Assembly (NCBI RefSeq): GCF_900167955.1
Contig: NZ_FUYK01000003.1
Span: forward strand, 145,221-209,220
Direction: 5' to 3'
Origin: Candidatus Nitrosotalea bavarica
GTDB lineage: Archaea; Thermoproteota; Nitrososphaeria; Nitrososphaerales; Nitrosopumilaceae
DNA length: 64,000 nucleotides
Part shown: positions 1 through 7,966 of the stretch, piece after piece
How positions within the stretch are numbered: the stretch's first letter is position 1
How the letters are laid out: the number at the start of each line of letters is the position of its first letter
Position numbers and translations under genes: made by a program
The notes under the pieces: generated by a model
What the model was told of the DNA's origin: nothing
Databases searched by the model: none
The model's input: only the letters and a program-made list of their open reading frames with translations

Positions 1-37
1 AAAAAATAAAAAGTAGAACCTATTCAGGAAGTTCTAC
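1..37 (-). terminator. Rho-independent-like terminator of the C2H2 microprotein gene
   Basis: Read on the minus strand, GTAGAAC and GTTCTAC (31-37 and 13-19) form a 7-bp perfect stem with an 11-nt loop, followed directly by a T-rich run (complement of 1-12). The stop codon of the upstream small ORF lies in the loop. The hairpin plus T-tract is seen in the sequence; its function is inferred. Confidence 0.6.
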
Positions 38-139
38 TTCTCTCGTGTCGTGATGGGAGATTTCTTTATGCATAACAACATGAGACTTTTCTTTGAAAGT
101 CAGATTACATCTGTAACAATGCCATGCTGTCATGCTCAT
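20..139 (-). CDS. C2H2 zinc-finger microprotein (39 aa)
   Basis: A 39-residue ORF that is almost only one classical C2H2 zinc finger. Cys8 and Cys11 are followed 12 residues later by His24 and then His29 (or His30), with Phe15 at the usual core position. The start ATG (137-139) lies about 25 nt after a TATA-like TTAAATATT on the minus strand, so the transcript would be leaderless, and a hairpin plus T-run terminates it. An in-frame ATG two codons later is an alternative start. It is probably a nucleic-acid or protein binding module; the target is unknown. Two similar fingers occur elsewhere in the window (38071-38439 and 48111-48206). Confidence 0.6.
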   Translation of the reverse strand: MSMTAWHCYRCNLTFKEKSHVVMHKEISHHDTREVELPE

Positions 140-322
140 GTCATCTATAACGTATTTTTAATATTTAAGACATGTGTACAATTTGTTCATTTGATAACAA
201 CCTAAATTATTTTGGAAAAATCCAAGTGGGTTACAGGAGGATACACCCAAAGATTATCAAATCAAGAAAACATGTGTTGTTTTTCACATAGTATTTTAAG
301 AAGAAACCCCATCTTGAGTCAG

Positions 323-2095
323 ATGCAAGTTTTCAAAGAGGAAAAATGGGTTCTAAGTGAACTTGTAAAAGATTCAGATTCGCCCCAATTTACTAAGCGC
401 CTTAATGCCATACAATTAGATGTCAAAAATTTTGAAAAGAATAAGAAAATTCTCAAACCTACATTAACTGAAAAAAAATTTCTTTCTATGCTTCATACTT
501 TAGAAAATATAACAGAAGATTTTAGCAGTGTTTCAGGATACGCTTCTTTAGAGTACTCAGTAGATACCCAGTCTGACAAGGCAACGGCGTTGCTTTCAAA
601 GATGCGAAAGTTGGGGGCACAACTAGAGAATCAGACTTTATTTTTCGACCAATGGTGGAAGAAACAACTTGATGAGAAAAATGCTCAAAGATTAATGAAA
701 TCAGCAGGAGAGTTGCATGAATTTTTACGATACAAAAGATTACTTGCAAAATATTCCCTTACTGAACCAGAAGAGAGAATAATTAACACATTAGATGTTA
801 CGGGCCACTCTGCCCTTGTCAAAATCTATGACAAGATAACAAATGCGTTTGTGTTTGAAGTGAAAATAGACGGCAAGACCAAGAAATACAATAGAGAGGA
901 ATTATCAGTTCTAATTCGAAATCCAAAACCAAGAACAAGAGAGATCGCATACAAGGCACTATTATCTGAATTTGACAAAAACAAGGGAGTCCTAGGAGAA
1001 ATTTATCAAAATATAGTTTCAAACTGGAAAGATGAATGCATTCAGATACGAGGATATGCATCGCCAATATCAGTTCGAAACATCGGAAATGACGTGGATG
1101 ACAAGACAGTAAATGCGCTTCTTTCTGTTTGTAAGAAAAACTCGGATGTATTTCGAAAGTTCTTTTTGCAAAAAGCACACATTTTGAAAATGAAAAAGTT
1201 ACGGAGATATGACATTTATGCACCAATTCAGAAAAAAGAAGAAAAAAGATATAGCTATGACAAGGCGGTAAAACTAGTTCTTGAGACTCTAAATGATTTC
1301 AGTCCGAAACTAAGCGAGTATGCCAAGAGAGTATTTGTTCAAAGGCACGTGGATTCTACTATCAGACCAGGAAAGAGAAGCGGTGCATTTTGCAGTACAA
1401 TATCTCCAAAGATAACACCATATGTCATGGTAAATTTCAAGGGTAGGACCAATGATGTCTTTACTTTGGCTCATGAGATTGGTCATGCAATACATAGTAT
1501 CGCAGCCTCTGACAAATCAATATTCATAGCAGAAGCCCCATTACCACTAGCCGAGACAGCTTCGACGTTTTCAGAAATGCTATTGTTCAACAAGATTCTC
1601 GATCAAATATCCGAAGACGAACAACAATCTAGACTCATGGAACACTTGGATGACTTGTATGCAACAGTAGGACGACAGGCATACTTTACACTATTTGAGA
1701 TAGCGGCACATGAAAAGATTGGCAATGGGGCAATGGTCCAAGACATAACATCAGAATACATGAAGACATTAAAAGATCAGTTTGGTAATTCTGTAGATAT
1801 TACTCCAGACTTTGGAACTGAATGGACATGCATCCCACACTTTTACCATTCACCGTTTTACTGTTATTCCTACTCTTTTGGAAACCTACTCTCTTTGTCA
1901 TTATACCAGAGATACAGAAAGGAGGGAAGATCATTTGCCTCTACATATGTAGATATTTTAGCTGCTGGAGGTTCAAAAAAGCCAGAAGACCTGCTCAAGG
2001 AACATGGAATAGACATAACATCTGAAAGTTTCTGGCAAGAAGGTTTTGAGTATATCAGAAATCAAACAGAACGACTTGGAAGAGTAATTAATTAA
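323..2095 (+). CDS. pepF: M3-family oligoendopeptidase F-like metallopeptidase
   Basis: Cytosolic zinc oligopeptidase that cuts short peptides. The M3 motif HEIGH is at about residues 384-388, followed some 25-30 residues later by a Glu-containing AETAS segment that supplies the third zinc ligand. The C-terminal HFYHSPFYCYSYSFG stretch is typical of PepF substrate-binding residues (Tyr/His). Length of about 590 aa matches the family. The frame is open upstream to a TTG at 212, but a TATA-like TAGTATTTTAAG at about 287-298 places transcription start near 320, and the alignment-like N-terminus (QVFKEEKWVLSEL) supports ATG 323. It stands alone as a transcription unit. Role in peptide turnover is inferred from the family. 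Confidence 0.9.
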   Translation: MQVFKEEKWVLSELVKDSDSPQFTKRLNAIQLDVKNFEKNKKILKPTLTEKKFLSMLHTLENITEDFSSVSGYASLEYSVDTQSDKATALLSKMRKLGAQLENQTLFFDQWWKKQLDEKNAQRLMKSAGELHEFLRYKRLLAKYSLTEPEERIINTLDVTGHSALVKIYDKITNAFVFEVKIDGKTKKYNREELSVLIRNPKPRTREIAYKALLSEFDKNKGVLGEIYQNIVSNWKDECIQIRGYASPISVRNIGNDVDDKTVNALLSVCKKNSDVFRKFFLQKAHILKMKKLRRYDIYAPIQKKEEKRYSYDKAVKLVLETLNDFSPKLSEYAKRVFVQRHVDSTIRPGKRSGAFCSTISPKITPYVMVNFKGRTNDVFTLAHEIGHAIHSIAASDKSIFIAEAPLPLAETASTFSEMLLFNKILDQISEDEQQSRLMEHLDDLYATVGRQAYFTLFEIAAHEKIGNGAMVQDITSEYMKTLKDQFGNSVDITPDFGTEWTCIPHFYHSPFYCYSYSFGNLLSLSLYQRYRKEGRSFASTYVDILAAGGSKKPEDLLKEHGIDITSESFWQEGFEYIRNQTERLGRVIN

Positions 2096-2096
2096 A

Positions 2097-2175
2097 GCGC
2101 CTGGCAGTCAAGCGCCCCCAACTGCCAGGCAATGTTCCCCTACGGTTTGAACCGATGTCAAGGATCCTACGCACG
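2097..2175. other. GC-rich structured element, possible ncRNA or terminator
   Basis: In AT-rich surroundings this segment is GC-rich and carries a perfect 10-bp stem (GCCTGGCAGT 2099-2108 with ACTGCCAGGC 2121-2130, 12-nt loop) and a second small hairpin CGGT-TTGA-ACCG (2143-2154). On the plus strand it directly follows the pepF stop codon, so it could be the 3' end of that mRNA. On the minus strand it lies about 25 nt beyond a TATA-like TTTAAATTATA and ends in a T-rich tract, so an independent RNA is also possible. I could not fold it as a tRNA or match it to 5S, SRP or RNase P RNA. Confidence 0.45.
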
Positions 2176-2178
2176 CAT

Positions 2179-2190
2179 TATAATTTAAAC
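2179..2190 (+). promoter_or_regulatory. TATA-like box before small Cys-rich gene
   Basis: TTATAATTTAAA lies about 30-40 nt before the ATG at 2220, giving an expected start of transcription near 2210. The same A/T block reads as TTTAAATTATA on the other strand and could serve the structured element. Confidence 0.4.
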
Positions 2191-2219
2191 CTAGAGTTTA
2201 GATCGAGAACTTTTATTTT

Positions 2220-2396
2220 ATGAGAACCATCAATGCACGAGTGAAATATCCAAGATGCTGCAATAGAGAACCAGAATATTTGGTAACTTATGACTGCGGA
2301 CCTGATCCACAACAGACCATGTTGGTTTGCAAGTATCATTACAAGGAAGAGCCTTTTCAGAGATTCGCAATAAAGATAGAAAAATTACGAGAATAA
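2220..2396 (+). CDS. Small Cys-rich (zinc-ribbon-like) hypothetical protein, 58 aa
   Basis: The ORF runs from an ATG about 30 nt after a TATA-like box to a TAA at 2394-2396. The protein has Cys13-Cys14, Cys26 and Cys37 followed by KYHYK, so Cys and His could bind one zinc ion, although the spacing is not a standard zinc ribbon. It is basic and has no signal peptide or membrane segment. Codon use and the short distance to the next gene fit a real gene. I do not recognise the family and do not assign a function. Confidence 0.55.
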   Translation: MRTINARVKYPRCCNREPEYLVTYDCGPDPQQTMLVCKYHYKEEPFQRFAIKIEKLRE

Positions 2397-2428
2397 ACTT
2401 AATAGTTCGATTTTAAAAGTTGCTTTAA

Positions 2429-3622
2429 ATGAAAAACCTGCTTACATTATCTATAATTTTCTCATTATTGCTGACTTCGTTTGTTTCAGTCTATGCACAA
2501 CAACCACAACTTGCATCATACCGTGAAACAGCCAACATACTAATCGATGAAAAAATACAGAATCAGACTAGTGCGTTTATCACATTGGCATCTACAAGCC
2601 CAGTAGAAATGAGAGTCCCTCCAGATCTTAGTGAAAAGATTACAAATACTGCCAATGTTACTTCGGTAGTAATAACAAATGCAGATACATGTGTAATAGG
2701 AGTTACGAAGGACCAAGGATGTGTCATAATAAACATAGTTTCCCCAGCGCTTATTGAGACTTACAACATTACAACGATTCAAACACAGGCTAAACAAGTA
2801 GGTGACACTTTGATTAATAGCATTAACAAGGCATTTGCTACTGATGCAACATTTTGGCTTACTTATGTTAATCCAAAAGGAGAACTCAACAAGGCTCTTG
2901 GTACATCCGGAATCATATCAGGAAACAGAACCATATCGGTTGTATATACAATGTCAAGACCAGATTCGTCATATCTTTTTGACGGATTAACATCCATTTT
3001 AATTCCAAAACAAATTCGTGATGATGGTGGATTTTTTGATGCAGCCCAAAAGATGGCGCAAGATTCCAATTCTTCAGTTACATTTGTAATCACTCCAGGA
3101 CAAGGATCATCACTTTATCAGTTACAGGTCTCAAAACACATTCCAATCAAGGGCAAAGTAACTACAGTTAATCCACTAGAGTTGCTAGGAGTTGACAAAC
3201 TTGAAAGATCAAGTTATTATAGTATTGGTTTCTTTCCTTTGAATTCCATTCTACAAGTCACAGCAATATCTAATGATACTATTGCAGTAACAAGTCATGG
3301 TGGAGATTTAGCCCCTACTACAATCAAAGACGGTCAAAAGTTTCCAACAGACCTAACTAAAGCAGGCTGGATAATCGACCCAGAGTACGGAAATAGAATT
3401 TCTGCAATATACCTATTTGGAACAACAACGTCGTTTACAGGCAATCAATCTTCATTGACATTAGGTAGTGCGCCAGTACAGAGTCAATCCACACAAACCA
3501 ACACCACAACTATATCTGCAACACCAAGTGCAAAATCTTCCAATGATTATTCCACTTATGCTTTAATTGGCATAATTGCAGCAGGTGGAGCTGCAGTATA
3601 CATATTCATGAAAAGAAGATAA
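2429..3622 (+). CDS. Exported, C-terminally membrane-anchored surface protein
   Basis: Residues 1-23 form a Sec signal peptide (MKNLL...VYA before QQ). The mature part of about 350 residues is Ser/Thr/Asn-rich with several N-x-S/T sequons, one Cys pair near residues 87 and 96, and a Thr/Ser-rich linker at about 345-370. A transmembrane helix at about 375-393 followed by KRR anchors the C-terminus, giving a protein displayed on the outside. No PEFG-type archaeosortase motif is visible. Start ATG follows a TTTTAAAAG block by 15 nt. Function unknown; S-layer-associated or adhesion roles are only guesses. Confidence 0.8.
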   Translation: MKNLLTLSIIFSLLLTSFVSVYAQQPQLASYRETANILIDEKIQNQTSAFITLASTSPVEMRVPPDLSEKITNTANVTSVVITNADTCVIGVTKDQGCVIINIVSPALIETYNITTIQTQAKQVGDTLINSINKAFATDATFWLTYVNPKGELNKALGTSGIISGNRTISVVYTMSRPDSSYLFDGLTSILIPKQIRDDGGFFDAAQKMAQDSNSSVTFVITPGQGSSLYQLQVSKHIPIKGKVTTVNPLELLGVDKLERSSYYSIGFFPLNSILQVTAISNDTIAVTSHGGDLAPTTIKDGQKFPTDLTKAGWIIDPEYGNRISAIYLFGTTTSFTGNQSSLTLGSAPVQSQSTQTNTTTISATPSAKSSNDYSTYALIGIIAAGGAAVYIFMKRR

Positions 3623-3625
3623 AAT

Positions 3626-4177
3626 TTAGAGAATCAATACCGCGGCAGTAAATACTGTAGTCCAGTGACCTTTTGCATCCCCTACTGCACTCTGGGTGAT
3701 GTTTCTAGTCTTGTATATCTGTCCTGATATCTTCCACTGTTGTCTTTTCTCATCCCAGCTCTTGTTTACATCAAATGATATTCCAAGTGATGATGCAAGC
3801 ATCTGCGCAGCTATGTCTTCCGCATAATCTCCTGCTTCTTTTTCAGTCTCTCCAAATGAGATGTATTCAGATAGATAACCATACTTTGTCTTGTCCTTAG
3901 GTTCCGCTATTCCGACTGATGCTGCCATCAATCGATGTGGTTCATTACTCTCTTGCCTTGAATAAATTGCAAATGTAACACTTCCAGGTCTTATTAGTTT
4001 CAAGCCTTCGGCCTTTGAAATCAGTTTGCAGCCTGGTGGAAATATACTAGATATCAAAACCAAATTGGTTCCAGCGATTCCTGCATCTCTTAACGCATAT
4101 TCAAAACTTGTTAGCCTATCAGGATGCACACCCTTACCTTTAGTAAGGAATATTTTTTTTGCTACTAAATCTAGCAC
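3626..4177 (-). CDS. pdaD: Pyruvoyl-dependent arginine decarboxylase
   Basis: Converts arginine to agmatine, the entry to polyamine synthesis in many archaea. The proenzyme cleaves itself at a Ser-Ser bond to give alpha and beta chains with an N-terminal pyruvoyl group; here Ser43-Ser44 sit in the LISSIFPPGC motif. The conserved E-x-x-A region (EKEAGDYAEDIAAQML) and C-terminal SAVGDAKGHWTTV are present. At 183 aa it has the length of the M. jannaschii-type enzyme. Start is GTG at 4175-4177. It ends 3 bp from the convergent surface-protein gene. Agmatine may also feed hypusine formation, for which the synthase is encoded at 24263-25201 (inference). Confidence 0.92.
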   Translation of the reverse strand: MLDLVAKKIFLTKGKGVHPDRLTSFEYALRDAGIAGTNLVLISSIFPPGCKLISKAEGLKLIRPGSVTFAIYSRQESNEPHRLMAASVGIAEPKDKTKYGYLSEYISFGETEKEAGDYAEDIAAQMLASSLGISFDVNKSWDEKRQQWKISGQIYKTRNITQSAVGDAKGHWTTVFTAAVLIL

Positions 4178-4231
4178 AAGTCAAGTCTTAACTCACATCT
4201 TTAAAAATATATTGAATTTATAAAAATCCAA

Positions 4232-4696
4232 TTATTTCAAATTCTGTAATGATGAAATTATTTCTTGACCATGTTTTTCAGGACTGATATCTCTGAAAAT
4301 TTTTGAAATCTTACCATCTTTGCCTATAATGAATGTAGAGCGTTTTGCAAGTCCTGCAATATTTAGTCCAGCGTAAGTCTTGCAAGCGATCTTTTGCATA
4401 TCACTCAGATGAAGATATGGAACGCTATATTCCTCAACAAATTTCTTTTGATCTTCAACAGTGTCTACAGATATTGCAAAGAGTTCAGCTTGCTCTTTTA
4501 TCTTAGGATATGCAGCAATTATGGCCTCTGCCATTTGAAACACCTTCTTTGATGGACATGCAAAGAGATGATTTTTGGGATAGAAACATAGCACTACGTT
4601 CTTTTTTCCCCGGAATGAACTTAGTTTTACAGTACTTCCATCATTTGCTACAAGCTCAACATCAGGAGCCAGGTCGCCTTCGTTCATACCACTCAT
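4232..4696 (-). CDS. Bcp/AhpC-TSA-like peroxiredoxin with altered active site
   Basis: Thioredoxin-fold peroxiredoxin of the Bcp/PrxQ group. Peroxiredoxins share a P-x3-T/S-x2-C active-site motif; here it reads Pro40-KNH-Leu44-FA-Cys47, so the peroxidatic Cys and Pro are kept but the catalytic Thr/Ser is Leu. The usual PrxQ resolving Cys five residues after Cys47 is absent; other cysteines are at 37 and in KIACKTY (about 111). Either it is a 1-Cys type enzyme with weak activity or it has another substrate or redox role. The ATG at 4685-4687 (MNEGDLAP) is an alternative start. It forms a minus-strand run with ppa and pdaD. Confidence 0.8.
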   Translation of the reverse strand: MSGMNEGDLAPDVELVANDGSTVKLSSFRGKKNVVLCFYPKNHLFACPSKKVFQMAEAIIAAYPKIKEQAELFAISVDTVEDQKKFVEEYSVPYLHLSDMQKIACKTYAGLNIAGLAKRSTFIIGKDGKISKIFRDISPEKHGQEIISSLQNLK

Positions 4697-4761
4697 CTAC
4701 AAATACAGGTTAATACCATTTCCGTTGTAATTTTTTTTATTAGAGAACTAAATCTATCGGA

Positions 4762-5292
4762 TTATTTTTTGAATTTCTTTTGGTATAACTTTATTCCAGC
4801 AAGGACTTCTTTCTTTGCGCTAGCAGCATTTTTCCAACCTAGTATCTCAACTTTCTTTCCTTCAAGTTGCTTGTATACTTCAAAAAAGTGACCGATCTCC
4901 TTGAGATAGTGTTTGTCAAGATCAGCAATATCCTTCAGATTATCATATCTAACGTCGTCTTTTGCGACACATAAAATCTTGTTATCCATTTCACCCCCAT
5001 CTTTCATACGAAGCATTCCAATTGGGCGTGATTCTATTAGAACACCAGGATAAGTGTGATTACTAACAAGTACAAGTGCATCCATTGGATCGCCATCTTC
5101 TGCATATGTTTGTGGAATTATGCCATATTCTCCAGGATAGAAAAACGGCGAAAATAACACTCTGTCAAGTTTAATGATGCCTCTTTTTTTATCATATTCG
5201 TATTTGTTTTGAGAACCTTTTGGAATTTCAACTATAACATTTATCACAGAAGGTATTTTTGGGCCAGTTTCAATGTCATGCCACAAGTCCAT
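4762..5292 (-). CDS. ppa: Family I inorganic pyrophosphatase
   Basis: Soluble Mg-dependent enzyme hydrolysing pyrophosphate and so driving biosynthesis forward. The signature DGDPMDALVL carries the metal-binding aspartates; FYPGEYG and KDDVRY are further conserved blocks. Length 176 aa is normal for archaeal PPases. ATG start at 5290-5292. It is transcribed in the same direction as the peroxiredoxin, with a gap of about 65 nt. Confidence 0.95.
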   Translation of the reverse strand: MDLWHDIETGPKIPSVINVIVEIPKGSQNKYEYDKKRGIIKLDRVLFSPFFYPGEYGIIPQTYAEDGDPMDALVLVSNHTYPGVLIESRPIGMLRMKDGGEMDNKILCVAKDDVRYDNLKDIADLDKHYLKEIGHFFEVYKQLEGKKVEILGWKNAASAKKEVLAGIKLYQKKFKK

Positions 5293-5432
5293 GACAAATT
5301 GTCAGAAATATGTCCTATTTAATTGACATCATATGAGAAATATTTCTTTATATGGAATTTCTTGTTTTGTAAGACAACAAAACACTATAACTTCGGAAAA
5401 AGATAAAACGCCATTCAAGACTCATTTTAATA

Positions 5433-6476
5433 ATGAAAGCAGTATATGTTTCAGGACCATCAGACGTCCAGATAAAAAATGTAGAGAGACCACAAGTTGG
5501 CAAGGGAGAGATACTAGTCACCATGAAAGCATGTGGCGTATGTGGTTCTGACTTGGAAAAGATTTATGGTAAATACAGCCAGCCTTCCATGAGACTAGGC
5601 CATGAGCCTTCAGGAATAGTTTCTGCAGTAGGCGAAGGAATAGTAGATTTCAAAAAGGGAGACAGAGTATTTACTCATCACCATGTGCCATGTTATTCTT
5701 GTCACTTTTGTACACATGGAAATGAGACAATGTGTCAGAAATATTCAGAGACAAACCTTTCACCATGTGGCCTTGCTGAGGAGTTTATTGTTCCCGAGTG
5801 GAACGTATCACATGGAGGAGTTATAAAATTACCAAAAAATATAAGTTTTGAAGAAGCATCCATGATAGAACCATTAGCATGTTGTGTACGAGCATGGAAT
5901 AAAATAAAATTCAAAAAAGGAGATTCGATTGCAATTCTTGGAGCAGGGCCAACAGGCCTTATGCACCTCATGTTAAGTAAGGTACATGGAATTGAAGATA
6001 TATTTTGTTTTGACCTCAATGATTTCAGATTAGGTTTTGCAAAAAAGTTTGGCATAACAGAAGCAATAAGATCAGATGATCAAGATGCATATCAAAAAAT
6101 TCTTTCAAAGACTAGTAATCGTGGAGTAGATATAGTGATGGTTGCGACTGGAAGTCTTAATGCCATATCTCAGGCAATTGATTTTGTAAGAAAAGGTGGC
6201 GTTGTCATGCTATTTGGAGTTCCTTCAAAAGATGCAAAGATGTCACTTGACATGAGTAAGGTATACTCTAAGGAAATTACAATCACTCCAAGTTATGCAG
6301 CTTCTGAAAAGGATACAAATGAAGCATTTAATCTAATAGAACAAGGAATAGTGGATGTAAAAAAATTAATCACTCATAAGTTTGATCTTACTGAATCTGC
6401 AAAAGCTTTGGATTATGCTCATCAGGGAAACGATTCCATGAAAATAATAATTACAAATTCAGAAACGCTTAACTAA
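5433..6476 (+). CDS. Zinc-dependent medium-chain dehydrogenase (threonine/sorbitol/alcohol dehydrogenase family)
   Basis: MDR-family NAD(P)-dependent oxidoreductase. Cys37 (GVCGSD), His57 and Glu58 (GHEPSG) are catalytic-zinc residues; Cys87, Cys90, Cys93 and Cys101 form the structural zinc lobe; GAGPTGL at about 168-174 is the dinucleotide-binding loop. The substrate cannot be read from sequence: it resembles threonine 3-dehydrogenase, sorbitol and glucose dehydrogenases. It is followed after 22 nt by an LsrF/DhnA-type aldolase in the same direction, suggesting joint work on a sugar or sugar phosphate. Confidence 0.85.
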   Translation: MKAVYVSGPSDVQIKNVERPQVGKGEILVTMKACGVCGSDLEKIYGKYSQPSMRLGHEPSGIVSAVGEGIVDFKKGDRVFTHHHVPCYSCHFCTHGNETMCQKYSETNLSPCGLAEEFIVPEWNVSHGGVIKLPKNISFEEASMIEPLACCVRAWNKIKFKKGDSIAILGAGPTGLMHLMLSKVHGIEDIFCFDLNDFRLGFAKKFGITEAIRSDDQDAYQKILSKTSNRGVDIVMVATGSLNAISQAIDFVRKGGVVMLFGVPSKDAKMSLDMSKVYSKEITITPSYAASEKDTNEAFNLIEQGIVDVKKLITHKFDLTESAKALDYAHQGNDSMKIIITNSETLN

Positions 6477-6498
6477 GGCAAATTTTTTCGATGAAGAT

Positions 6499-7335
6499 AT
6501 GGATTGGGGACTCAAAAATAGACTTGCAAAAATAATCAAACCACAAAACAGACGTGGTGTAATGCTTGCAGTAGACCACGGATATTTTCTTGGACCTACA
6601 GAGAGATTAGAAGTACCCAAAAAAACCATAGCCCCATTATTACCTTTTGCAGATTCTCTTATGCTTACAAGAGGTGTTTTAAGAACATCCGTTGATGCAA
6701 ATTTTCCAGTGCCCGTTGTGCTCAGAGTATCTGGAGGAGCAAGTATTATCGGAAAAGATCTTTCAAATGAAACAATAACCACATCAGTAAAAGAGGCAAT
6801 CAGATTAAATGTGTCTGCCATTGCAATGTCAATATTTATCGGTGCACCTCATGAACATGAATCGCTTGTCAGTTTAGGCAATCTTGTAAATGAAGGTGAA
6901 GAATATGGAATACCCGTACTTGCCGTCACAGCAGTAGGAAAAGAATTAGAAAAACGTGATGCAAGATATTTGGGATTAGCATGTAGAATGGCCGCAGAAT
7001 TTGGGGCACATCTAGTCAAGACATACTATTGTGAGAACTTTGAAAAAGTAGTAACAGCATGTCCAGTGCCAGTCATAATTGCAGGAGGTCCAAAACTTGC
7101 AACAGAACTTGACGTGTTTAATCTAACACATGATGCATTACAAGCCGGGGCATCCGGAGTTGACATGGGACGAAACATTTGGCAAAACGATCATCCAGTA
7201 GCCATGATAAAGGCAGTAAGAGCAATAGTGCACCAAAAAGCCACAGTCAAAGAAGCCCATGAAATTTTCAAAAAAATAAAAAATGAAGCACCTGAAATAA
7301 ATAAACCTACTCAAAAAAACAAATCAAAAAAATAA
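6499..7335 (+). CDS. DhnA/LsrF-type class I aldolase
   Basis: Class I Schiff-base aldolase of the DeoC/FbaB family. The sequence strongly recalls LsrF (MDWGLKNRL, AVDHGYFLGPT, LVKTYY, GASGVDMGRN and DHPVAM blocks); Lys174 in HLVKTYY is the probable Schiff-base lysine. In archaea relatives act as fructose-bisphosphate aldolase or as 2-amino-3,7-dideoxy-heptulosonate synthase. An AI-2 role as in enteric bacteria is unlikely without lsr genes. Lys-rich C-terminal tail. Close downstream of the zinc dehydrogenase, probably one operon. Family assignment is firm; the reaction is not. Confidence 0.85.
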   Translation: MDWGLKNRLAKIIKPQNRRGVMLAVDHGYFLGPTERLEVPKKTIAPLLPFADSLMLTRGVLRTSVDANFPVPVVLRVSGGASIIGKDLSNETITTSVKEAIRLNVSAIAMSIFIGAPHEHESLVSLGNLVNEGEEYGIPVLAVTAVGKELEKRDARYLGLACRMAAEFGAHLVKTYYCENFEKVVTACPVPVIIAGGPKLATELDVFNLTHDALQAGASGVDMGRNIWQNDHPVAMIKAVRAIVHQKATVKEAHEIFKKIKNEAPEINKPTQKNKSKK

Positions 7336-7339
7336 ATTC

Positions 7340-7744
7340 TTAATCTGAAATTTTTGTCAAATGTATGTGGACTATTTTCCACTTTAGATTTTTCATAAAA
7401 ACAAAAGTTGCTCTGCTATCCATTGTAAGATGTTGTCCTCTAAAGCTATAATTATCCACAATCATTCCAGATTGTTTTACAGTAAAGGTTGCCACTGCAA
7501 AAGTCTCAAACAAGTCTACTCGAGTATTTTTTAATTCAAAATCATAATCAGAGATACTTACAAATCGCAATTGTTCTAATGCGGTTGTAGTTGCAAAGTC
7601 TTTTAGATCAAATGGTGGAACATCACTGTATGAGGAAAATCTCGAATCATCAAGTTGGATGACGCTTAGCGGTGCAACATTCTTGGTCTTTCCAGCAGTA
7701 AAAAATGTCGTAATTATATCAAGAATATCGTCTTTATCGCTCAA
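7340..7744 (-). CDS. SnoaL/DUF4440-like (NTF2-fold) protein
   Basis: A 134-residue protein with the alpha-plus-beta layout of NTF2-like cone proteins: N-terminal helix (DDILDIITTFFTAG), central region with LRFVSISDYDFELKN, then beta strands ending WKIVHIHLTKI, which is the typical end of SnoaL_3/DUF4440 domains. Such domains bind small ligands or act as simple isomerases or hydrolases; the sequence does not fix which. ATG at 7742-7744. It is convergent with the aldolase gene, with a 4-nt gap. Confidence 0.65.
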   Translation of the reverse strand: MSDKDDILDIITTFFTAGKTKNVAPLSVIQLDDSRFSSYSDVPPFDLKDFATTTALEQLRFVSISDYDFELKNTRVDLFETFAVATFTVKQSGMIVDNYSFRGQHLTMDSRATFVFMKNLKWKIVHIHLTKISD

Positions 7745-7851
7745 AATCGGTATTGCTTAAGACAAATCTACTTTAAGTCTTATGACATGATAAATGCAAG
7801 TTAAATTTGTGCCTAGCAATATCCAATACATGGTTGATTTAGGACAATATC

Positions 7852-7859
7852 TTTATTAA
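7852..7859 (+). promoter_or_regulatory. TATA-like box of the ilvB-ilvN-leuA-leuB operon
   Basis: TTTATTAA is the best TATA-like box before ilvB. The expected start of transcription about 25 nt further (near 7882) leaves a 5' leader of about 100 nt before ilvB and places the small ORF at 7890 nearly at the 5' end of the mRNA. Confidence 0.5.
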
Positions 7860-7889
7860 TAATTTTAGAGAGAAAATCATTAGATAAGT

Positions 7890-7952
7890 ATGAAAAAAGT
7901 AGACTCGACAAGCATTTCAAGTATTTTGTTGCTAGTCGAGGTTATGCTGTAA
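7890..7952 (+). CDS. Putative branched-chain leader peptide (20 aa)
   Basis: ATG to TAA ORF of 20 codons in the leader of the ilvB operon. Nine of 20 codons are for Ile, Leu or Val, with an uninterrupted Ile-Leu-Leu-Leu-Val run at residues 12-16, then Val18 and Leu20. These are the three end products of the downstream enzymes. The start is only about 8 nt from the predicted transcription start, as for leaderless archaeal genes. In bacterial ilv operons such peptides sense charged tRNA and control attenuation; this is not an established archaeal mechanism, so the role is inference. Chance composition cannot be excluded. Confidence 0.45.
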   Translation: MKKVDSTSISSILLLVEVML

Positions 7953-7966
7953 AACACAGCAATTTT
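7904..7966 (+). promoter_or_regulatory. Two leader hairpins, attenuator-like
   Basis: Hairpin 1: CTCGAC-A-AGCA (7904-7914) pairs with TGCT-A-GTCGAG (7930-7940), 10 pairs with one A-A mismatch; it overlaps the Ile/Leu/Val codon run. Hairpin 2: GCTGT (7946-7950), loop AAAAC, ACAGC (7956-7960), followed by AATTTT, a weak terminator-like layout; the leader ORF stop codon lies at its loop. TTGCT (7929-7933) could instead pair with AGCAA (7958-7962), so the two hairpins have a possible competing pairing. Pairings are visible; regulation is inferred. Confidence 0.45.

Noticed and set aside
212..322. N-terminal extension of the PepF ORF from TTG 212
   Set aside because: The extension (Cys/Ser/Asn-rich) does not fit the M3 N-terminus, and a TATA-like box lies inside it at about 287-298.
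2097..2175. Possible tRNA on the minus strand because of GGTTCAAACC
   Set aside because: The T-arm-like sequence does not pair correctly and no acceptor or anticodon arm could be found.
6499..7335. AI-2 thiolase LsrF as the function of the aldolase
   Set aside because: Sequence resemblance is strong, but no lsr transporter or kinase genes are present, and archaeal relatives are used in other pathways.
7757..7783. Inverted repeat TAAGAC/GTCTTA before the SnoaL-like gene
   Set aside because: Only 6 bp with a 13-nt loop in AT-rich DNA; expected by chance.
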